Shown: positions 57,103 through 64,000 of the stretch, one piece after another | Numbering within the stretch: position 1 is the stretch's first letter | Layout: every line of letters starts with the position of its first letter | From: Lycocorax pyrrhopterus obiensis | Taxonomy: Eukaryota > Chordata > Aves > Passeriformes > Paradisaeidae | Reading direction: 5' to 3' | NCBI GenBank assembly: GCA_014706295.1 | Contig: JACSVZ010000015.1 | Span: forward strand, 60,509,535-60,573,534 | Length of the DNA: 64,000 bases | Notes under the pieces: generated by a model | What the model was told of the DNA's origin: nothing | Databases searched by the model: none | The model's input: the letters and a program-made list of their open reading frames with translations, nothing else | Translations under genes and position numbers: made by a program

Positions 57103-59393
57103 CTGCACCTTAGCCAGTGGCTTGTGGTCTCCAAAACAGGCAGTGTGTCCCCTTTTCCCCCCTAGGGTGCCCTGTCTGGTCTTGCACTGCCTCTATTGCT
57201 CACCAAAACCATGTTGGAATTAATTTAGCTCGTTAATCAAGCATAGAAGGAGTGACTTTTTTCAGTGATTTGCCTCAACATTAGTAGTCTTCTGCTGTGT
57301 GACTGACTTCAGCCAGCTCTACCTGTGGACTGCCAAGCAACAGAGACAGTGGATGTGTGGGACAGACTGGTAGCACTCACCCTGGAGCCTTGTGGGGATG
57401 GTTGGGAGCAGGTCACCTCCCTTCTGCTGCCAACGAGCCCTGAGATCTGTACAGTCCCCACCAGATAGCTACAAACTCCAAAGAGCTGCATTTATTTTGT
57501 TACGATCTAAGAAAATCAATATTAATTGGAAACATCAATGTAACAGTATCCCTGCCGCAGCCCCAGAGTGCTTAATTCTACCAACATAGCTCAAACCAGA
57601 CAACAACTGCGTTTAGACAGTCCCAAATTTCAACCTTTGTGGAACGTTTGCAAAGAAGCAAAACTCAAAGGATTTTCCCCTTTATATATGTATATATACA
57701 CACACCTCTCTATAGATACACCTCTATACTGATCTAACTACATTGACTACTATTCAATATCTTTAGTAAAAGATCTTTATTGGCACAAGTCCCAGTGTGG
57801 ACACAATTATGGGAAGCGAGGTTGTGCTGCTCCCAAAGCCATCAGCAGCCCGAGGCATTCACTGAGCTATTCGATTTTCATCGGGGGGAGTGATTTAAAA
57901 ACAAACAAACAAACAAATGAACCACAAGTGTATCAGAGGTTTTAACTAGAATGAGACTTTAGTAGGACAACAGGTAGGCAAACACACGCAGGTGAGTGCC
58001 TGGGAGAGGGACAGGGGGACCTCAGCTCAGCATCACTCCTGAATTCAGGCAGCTCACCAACAAGTACGAGTCCCTGCCAGAACACACCAGCAGCTGCTAA
58101 ATTTCAGCGCAAGCCTTCCAGAAAGCCAGTTACCCTCACAGGCTGCTCTGTCACAGATGGAGCTCGATTTCTCTGTGCCAGCACAGGCCCTGCCTCTCCA
58201 CCTGATCCTGTCCTGCAGAACAAAAGCCTCCTGCTCAGCAGCCGCGGGGGACTGCTGTGCACGCCTTGCTGCCCAGCTCAATCCCATTTTGGCTGGGATG
58301 TGCAGAAACCTCCTTCCTTGCTTTGCTTCCTGCTGATATCTGGTCGTTTTCAATTTGAAAGCAGTCCCTTTCTTTGTACACACTGAGTAGAGGGGCGGGG
58401 ATTTGGGAATCCTTTATATTCCTGACCAATGTGAGCGTGCAGATGGTATTTGCTGGTGATGCTTCACAACCAGCCTAACTCCACTCTTTGTGGATCTGGT
58501 TGGTTTGTGCTTTCATTTATTATGGAATATAATCCAGAGCATGAAAAAAGTACAGAATTACTGTATCTATTTCACACGCTGGTCATACATTGCTATATAA
58601 ACTTCCCCATATTCAGGGATTCCCTATTGACTTAACCACAGAAGGGAGTAAAACCTACAGCTTTAAAATTGCACATGAACATTGCAGTCAATTCTCAAGC
58701 AGATGCCAACAAAAGTGCAGTTAGAAAAACAGAGAAGAACCCCAACCAAACAAAACCCGGTCACTTGAGGCACATTCCAGCTATGAAATACATTTCTCCC
58801 TCTCTCCCACTGTGGCAGCTTAAGAATTCCAGAAAGCCCTCATAAAATGCACTTACCCATGACAATACTTTAGCACACAGTTCCTTCAAGGGCCTGACCC
58901 ACATGCTCTTAAAATTACTATTCTAGTAAGTCTCTGCACTGATTGAATGGGCATTGGTTGCAATTTTAAATGCTCAACAAGAATGAGTAGTTTGTTGCCT
59001 TTTTTACTGATTTACTCCCAACATCTCACTCCTTTCCAGATCCATTACAGTTTCATCCTGGAAACCACGGTCCTGCTCTAATAGAACAGAGGTCAAGTCA
59101 ATCTGTGCCCTCGCAGCACCACCAAAGCAGAGTGCTGGCAAGAAACTGGCAGCAGGGACGTGAGGCTACCCAAAGCCCTGCTGGCAGCCAGCTCTCAACA
59201 CACGGGTAGGCTTTGGGGTTGCTGTGGGGTTTTCCTCTTCTTTTCCTGGTTTGAGGGAAATCTTAATAAAAGCCAGGGGGAAATTTGTCAATCTACCTCC
59301 GCTGTGCCGAGCAGTAAGAGCTGGAGCAGTTCCTGTCCCCATCCACATTCACATCCTTCCCTTAATTATGTGCAGTGTGGTGGGCTGCCACAC
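57103..59393. other. non-coding interval
   Basis: About 2.3 kb. Contains a short TATATG/TACACAC stretch (57,682-57,709) and a CAAA run (57,901-57,917). No gene recognised. Confidence 0.65.
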
Positions 59394-59590
59394 CTCAGGG
59401 ATGGGAGGGCATCCAGAGGGACCTGGAGGAGGTTGAGCTGTGGGCCATGGGAATCTCATGGGGTCTAACAAGACCAAGTGCTGGTGCTGTGCCTGGGTCA
59501 GGACAACCCCAGGATCAATCCAGGCTGGGGGGGGGCATAGAAAGAGATGGGCTTTAAGGTCCCTTCCAACCCAGGCCATTCTGTGATACC
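59394..59590 (+). mobile_element. CR1 fragment with internal deletion
   Basis: It starts with CR1 ORF2-region sequence (GGGCATCCAGAGGGACCTGG, AAGACCAAGTGCTGGTGCTG) and passes, without the usual 500-600 bases, straight to GGGCTTTAAGGTCCCTTCCA and CCAGGCCATTCTGTGATACC. A large deletion inside one element is the simplest reading. Confidence 0.85.
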
Positions 59591-59630
59591 ATAGCAAAGT
59601 AACCAAGCTGCCTTGCCAACAGCTTAGGGA

Positions 59631-59862
59631 GATTTAGGCTGGATATCAGGAAAAGGTTCTTCCCCCAGAGGGTGGTGGGGCACTGAACAGGCTCCCCAGG
59701 AATGGTCACAGCCCCAAGGCTGCCAGAGCTCCAGGAGCGTTTGGACAACGCTCTCAGGGACGCACAGGGTGGGATTGTTGGGGTGTCTGTGCAGGGCCAG
59801 GAGCTGGACTGGATGATCCCAGTGTGTCCCCTCTAACTGCACATTCTGTGATTCTTTGATGT
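59631..59862 (+). mobile_element. second CR1 fragment in direct succession
   Basis: TTAGGCTGGATATCAGGAAA, GGTTCTTCCCCCAGAGGGTG, CTCCAGGAGCGTTTGGACAA and the end CACATTCTGTGATTCTTTGA. A sense CR1 of a different subfamily from the one that ends 40 bases before it. Confidence 0.9.
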
Positions 59863-60697
59863 GATGTTTTTCTTTAAAACAGGAGTAAAGACATTTGCAA
59901 TTCTTGCGCTTAGCTGTGCTGTGGGAAGGAGAGACAAGCACAGGTATCAACCAGATGAAAAGCTGTGTGTGAAAACACATAACACACCCAGAAACAGCAG
60001 GCTGGGTTTCCAAACGAAGGGGGAAACGCTGCTGATTTCAGTAGCACTGCAAGCTGTATGACAAATGACAAGTGTAACTTATAGAGACACAAAGCTGCTG
60101 TTCTTGACAGAAAACCCCTGGGTGCCTGTTCTGTGAGCTGGCGAGTCGGGCTTTGATCACCGGAGCCGCTCTCGGGGCTGAACAGCTACAAAATCCTGCT
60201 GCCCTGGCAGTGCCGAAGATTATGCCATCTGACACACCTACAGATGCCGGGACACCTCCGCCAGCCCTGGAGCATCACCGTGCCTCCCTTCCAACCCTCA
60301 CCGCTGAACCTTTATCAGGCGGCGGGGGGGCGGCAGAAAAGCCTTTCACAGCGCGGAGCTCTGCTCCGGAGAGGATGAGAGTGAAACAGGGTGAAAGTGA
60401 AACCACCGGCGCCCGGCAGAGCGGCTGGTGAAGCTCTGGCGAGCGCCGTAGGAACTGGAGGCCGGTGCCGGGAGGACGGAGCGCGCCCAGTGCCGGGGAT
60501 CGCAGACCAGGAACGGAGCGCGGGGCCGACACACGACTCCCGCCGGGAGCGGCTCGCGCGGCTCCTTAAATAGCGGCTATAAATACAACGCCGGCGGCGC
60601 GCTCCCATTGGCTGAGCCGCGCTCTCTATTTGCATAAAGGGGCGTGGCCGGCGGGCGCGGGGCGGGGCGAGCGGCGCGGTTTGCCCGGCGGGGCCGC

Positions 60698-60715
60698 AGC
60701 GCCCCCCAGCGGCCG
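60698..60715 (-). promoter_or_regulatory. CTCF-like motif beside the 60.6 kb promoter
   Basis: The minus strand reads CGGCCGCTGGGGGGCGCT, 16 of 18 matches by eye to YGRCCASYAGRKGGCRSY. In GC-rich DNA such matches are less telling than the one in KRAS intron 2. Confidence 0.4.
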
Positions 60716-60747
60716 GAGGGGGAGCGCGCCGGGTCCTCCCGGTCCCC

Positions 60748-60788
60748 CCATCCCGCGATCCCGCGATCCCCCGATCCCCTCATCCCGG
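60748..60788. repeat. short GATCCCGC-like minisatellite
   Basis: Four to five impure 8-10 base units (ATCCCGCG, ATCCCGCG, ATCCCCCG, ATCCCCTC, ATCCCGGG) at the right border of the CpG block. Confidence 0.7.
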
Positions 60789-60800
60789 GGCAGCGCTGGC

Positions 60801-61637
60801 TTGGCCGTGCCTCATCCTGCCCTGCCTTGCACAACTCTCCACCCCTCGGTCCTCGTCCTTGTTCCCGAGGCCACCCTCAGTGCCTCGGAAAAGTTATTAT
60901 TGAAAACTCAATGAGAAGGCTCTAAAGTTCAAGCAGTGCTCCCCACCTCACGGGATCTGGGTGGACGCAAATTGCATGAAAATTACTCCTGAATTGGTAT
61001 ATTGTGTTTTTCTTCTTCAGCCAAAAGCGCTATTGAAGTACATTCCATGTATTGGATGATAACCATAATTAATGCACTGAACCATTTAGCAAGGAAATAA
61101 TAAAGGGTATGAAGGGTTTACTTTAAAAATGTGAGCCTCAGCATGGGAATTGAAGTTGCTACTTTTGACAAGCAAAGCCTCTACCCTATAGGCTAGAAAA
61201 TGTCTTCTCCATTTTAGGTGCAGGTCATAAAAGAGTGTCATGGAAATGAACCTTGGTTTTATGTGCTGAAAAAAGGGTGTGGGAAAGGAGACTAAACCTG
61301 TGAGTGTCTGGACCAAGAGGGAAAATAAATTGCAAGATCTTACCTCCCCACTCTGATGCTGATGCTCAGCACGGTGCTGTCCCCCTGCCTTGGAGAGGAT
61401 TCAGATCCGGCCCGCAAGCAGCACGTCCCGGTGATGCGTTTCTGGAATTAGGTGGGGTGGGAAAGACCAGTAAGGCCCTTGGAACCGTGGGTGTCAAGAG
61501 TGTGTCACACCAGGGTCAGTAATGACCATGCAAACCACAGCTGGGCACAAAGCAGTGGAGCAGGCAGAGCCAGGGGAGGCCACTCCAAACCAGCTTGGGG
61601 CTGGACCTGCTGGGTGGGAGAGTGGAGCCCGGTTCCA
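60801..61637. other. non-coding interval right of the CpG promoter
   Basis: Apart from a possible SINE relic at 61,131-61,196 I see no gene or known repeat. Confidence 0.6.
61131..61196 (-). mobile_element. possible tRNA-derived SINE relic
   Basis: The minus strand reads TAGCCTATAGGGTAGAGGC (A-box-like), then, at tRNA-like distance, AACTTCAATTCCC (B-box-like GGTTCAAATCCC). No acceptor stem or CCA end makes a working tRNA unlikely. Confidence 0.4.
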
Positions 61638-61757
61638 GGCCAGGCTGGATGGGGCTCTGAGCAACCTGGGATAGTGGAAGGTGTGCCTGCCCACAGCAGG
61701 GGGTTGGAGTGAGATGATCTTTATGGTCCCTTCGAGCCCAAATCAGTCCATGATTTA
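61638..61757 (+). mobile_element. CR1 LINE 3' fragment
   Basis: AGGCCAGGCTGGATGGGGCTC, AACCTGGGATAGTGGAAGGT and TTTATGGTCCCTTCGAGCCC, ending in CAGTCCATGATTT. Sense CR1 3' end. Confidence 0.93.
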
Positions 61758-61950
61758 AAAAAAAAGTGAAAGCAGGATGCCCTGAGCACCTGCTTCCTGC
61801 AGAGCTGCACTTTGCCAAATTGAGTGTTATGTATTCACTGGAATTGTCCAAAAATTTCTGAGAACACAGTTCCCCTTTGAAAAAGAGTTGCCAGGCAAAA
61901 AACCCGCAAGGTGCTTTGTGGGAGCAGGATTTTGCTTTCTCATCTCCCAA

Positions 61951-62151
61951 GGGGCTGTTCAGAGAGCTCCTTTAGGTCTGTTATCATTGCTGCAAGCTGA
62001 ATATCTTATTTCAAACGAGGCCAAATTAAGAATGAGGACTGCTGTTGAGTTTTTGCTGACTCACCCTGAAATAATATTAGAAAATGTTCATATTTCTTGG
62101 CATGAAAATCCAGAATTTCGACAGCTCCTGGAATTTACAGAGTTGCCCTGA
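61951..62151 (+). other. candidate terminal exon of an unknown gene (protein-like ORF)
   Basis: A frame closing at TGA (62,149-62,151) reads APLGLLSLLQAEYLISNEAK, then residues RMRTAVEFLLTHPEII and HISWHENPEFRQLLEFTELP. It is preceded by a pyrimidine-rich stretch ending in AG at 61,950-61,951, a good splice acceptor. The residue mix, with many acidic, Leu and aromatic residues and few Ser or Cys repeats, looks more like a real helical protein than the chance frames around it. I cannot match it to any family. The promoter-like block at 60.6 kb lies upstream. It may also be chance or a pseudogene piece. Confidence 0.3.
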
Positions 62152-64000
62152 TTCTTCAGCAAGACACAGACCTTCTCTGCTGTGCAAGCAGGAGGGCAAA
62201 CAGGAGAGAGATTTCCCATGCCTTCCAGCAGTCACAGGGCCTTGCCTCAAGCCCAGCTGACCCCAAAGCCCATCCACACTAAATACTTGACCTTTCCCAA
62301 ACCTTTGATCCGTGGTGCCTCCAAATTCCTGCCTTGCCTCCAGGCTTGTGCTACACTGGCCACAGCACATCCCAACCTCACCTAAACAAGGGGATCCACA
62401 CAAATGGTGACTTCGGCAAGCAGCTTCCTCAGGCAGAGCCTAGACCTGCAGACTGCTGCCTGAACGGCAGCAGACAAAATCAAAAGCCTGAGTATTCCTT
62501 AGGATACAAAATACCCTTTTTGTTTAGTAACAGCTCGGCAGTGCGACTTGGAGGTGGAAATACGTGGGGATTGATCTCAAGGCTAATATGTTGGGTGTTT
62601 TTCTTAGACCTATGGCACTCTGAGTCATATGATTATAACAGACTCTCAGCTTTAATTACAGAAAAGCAAGAGTTTCTGCATCTCGTGACTGTGCAGGAAG
62701 ATGCACTGTGGTAGCAGTAAAGGAGACACACGTAGGGAGAGAGAGAGAAGACAAGCCAAAAGGCAAAATGAGCCAGAATCTTTTACAAGAACAACTCGAG
62801 GTTTCTGAGCCCTTGGCATCAGCTGTGCCTCATCCAGCTCCAAAGGCCAGTGCTGTGAGTGGGGGAATTGCAGCTCCTGTAGGAGTTACCCCGCTCCCAC
62901 TGAACAGGCAGAACAATGTTTGCCCACACGCTGCGTTCCTCAGTAATTCTGCTTGAGCTGAGGTGACCTAGATCTGCCTGAGAGCCTTATATATTCCTGA
63001 GTGCAAACATAAATACACTCTGTTTCTGCATTTAATTTCTGAGCAGCTCTAATTAAGCTTAGCTTTGTTTAAACACATCCAGAGCTCCCTTGGTATTTGG
63101 CCTTCCGTGTGAAGACTCTGTGCCATTCACAAGAAGAGCTGTGCCATAAATGAGAGTGAATGGCAGCTGCTCCTGCATCCCTGGTTGCTGCTGGCGGGAC
63201 CTGGGGGTTCTGCCTCTGCTGCAGCCCCAGTGACTTGTCTGAGCCTGATGGGCTCTCACAGGCCTTGTGTGCTGAGGGCAAGGGAAGGGAATACGGAGTG
63301 AAAACGCTGAGACCCACAGGCTGCAGGTCTCAGTTGTCGTGTTAACTCATGTTTCATGGCTCCGTTGCGTTTGCGTGCCAGAAAAAATCAGGGAATGTGT
63401 CCACAGCCCAAAATGCAGCTGGGTTCTTGTGTAAATAACAGTTTAAATGGGAAGTTCATGTTTCTTGCTCTCTCCTGAGTTTCCCATTTCAGCTGGCAAA
63501 GAATCCAGGCTTTTAAAATCCATCCCCCCCCCTTTTCATTTTTTTTTGCTTTCAAGAATAAGCCATTTCTGATCTCCATCCCCAAGAAATTACATGGATT
63601 TGTAAGGCACTCAGACAGACATGCCTGCAGACCGGACTTTGTAAAGGGCTGAAGGCCAGACCTTCCCCTGCTCTGGCAACGTGCCACAACCTCTGTCAGA
63701 CTGACCCACACTGCCCCTCTAACCCTGCCCATCCCTCTGCTTCCAAACTTAGCTCCTGATGGGGCCAAAGATGGGGTAAGTCCCAAAAGGTGCAGCTCTG
63801 AGGGGGGGTGGATGGCAAAATCTGCTCAGCACAGGGACCTTGCCACCCCGCTGCCCCGCAAAGTCCCACCACCACGGGCCAGCTGGCTGCTTGCACTGGC
63901 CCTCGAGCCTCCTTGACCTCTGGGATGCCCCCATGCCTAAGGGTGGTGCTGCTGTGGTTGGATTTGAATCCCTGCATCCCAGTGCTCCCTGTGCATAACA
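62152..64000. other. non-coding interval to the right edge
   Basis: About 1.8 kb with no supported gene. Several frames of 60-130 codons are present on both strands but have no known motif. Confidence 0.6.

Larger units (their letters stand above)
60280..60800. promoter_or_regulatory. CpG-rich promoter of an unidentified gene
   Basis: A 500-base block of very high G+C and CpG. TATAAATA lies at 60,578-60,585 on the plus strand, read as TATTTATA on the minus. On the minus strand, moving upstream, follow a CCAAT box (about 60,604-60,612), an ATGCAAAT octamer (about 60,629-60,636) and a CCACGCCCC GC box (about 60,641-60,649). This order and spacing fits a minus-strand start near 60,545. The plus-strand TATA match is better, so plus or two-way transcription is possible. 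A possible minus-strand donor (GCGGTGAGG) lies near 60,300. Synteny in other vertebrates puts LMNTD1 and then RASSF8 on this side of KRAS, but nothing in the sequence ties either to this block. Confidence 0.65.

Noticed and set aside
25166..60280. LMNTD1 (lamin-tail) exons expected near KRAS by synteny
   Set aside because: No minus-strand frame here resembles a lamin-tail domain by eye; the gene may be absent, further right, or have exons too short to recognise.
61131..61200. tRNA gene on the minus strand
   Set aside because: A- and B-box-like parts exist but no acceptor stem or anticodon arm folds cleanly; kept only as a possible SINE relic.

Overview
The window is a vertebrate nuclear locus, almost certainly from a bird and most likely a passerine or other neoavian. 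The evidence is at least sixteen CR1 LINE fragments, with the usual avian 3' ends on either strand, and the absence of any L1 or Alu type sequence. The only protein-coding gene I can prove is KRAS, which lies on the minus strand and fills positions 1 to about 24,630. It is compact, at roughly 24.6 kb. All exons are found: a non-coding exon 1 in a CpG island, exons 2, 3 and 4 carrying residues 1-150, the alternative terminal coding exon 4A, the alternative terminal exon 4B, and about 3.4 kb of 3' UTR. The left edge of the window lies just short of the distal poly(A) site. Exon lengths are 123, 179, 160, 124 (4A) and 117 coding bases (4B). The frame joins without error to give a 188-residue KRAS4B and a 189-residue KRAS4A. 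Codons 12, 13 and 61 are wild type.

Layout from left to right. 1-3,373 is the KRAS 3' UTR and 3,374-3,490 is exon 4B. 9,665-9,788 is exon 4A, with a 21-bp tandem duplication that copies its stop codon and splice donor. 15,769-15,928 is exon 4, 17,644-17,822 is exon 3 and 23,308-23,430 is exon 2. About 24,415-24,630 is exon 1, inside a CpG island that runs from about 23,750 to 24,800. A CR1 fragment (about 24,700-25,165) sits immediately upstream of the presumed KRAS start site. From 25.2 to 60.2 kb the DNA is non-coding as far as I can tell. It holds scattered CR1 copies, two of which keep an open reading frame for the C-terminal end of the CR1 ORF2 protein, plus microsatellites and two possible relics of tRNA-derived SINEs. 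A second CpG-rich promoter-like block lies at 60.28-60.80 kb, with TATA, CCAAT, octamer and GC boxes. I cannot name its gene. About 1.3 kb to its right is a protein-like short open frame (about 61,951-62,151, plus strand) behind a good splice acceptor.

How the parts work together. KRAS makes a membrane-anchored small GTPase. The choice of exon 4A or 4B sets the C-terminal membrane anchor: palmitate plus farnesyl for 4A, polylysine plus farnesyl for 4B. The features most worth checking are the duplicated 4A donor, the G-quadruplex tract inside exon 1, the CR1 in the core promoter, a strong CTCF-like motif in intron 2 that is convergent with a second one beside the 60.6 kb promoter, and the unidentified promoter and ORF near 60-62 kb. 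I found no CRISPR array, operon, virus or toxin system, and no sign of a wholly new biological system. Coordinates of repeats and of the transcription start are approximate; coding exon boundaries are exact to the base by splice rules and reading frame.
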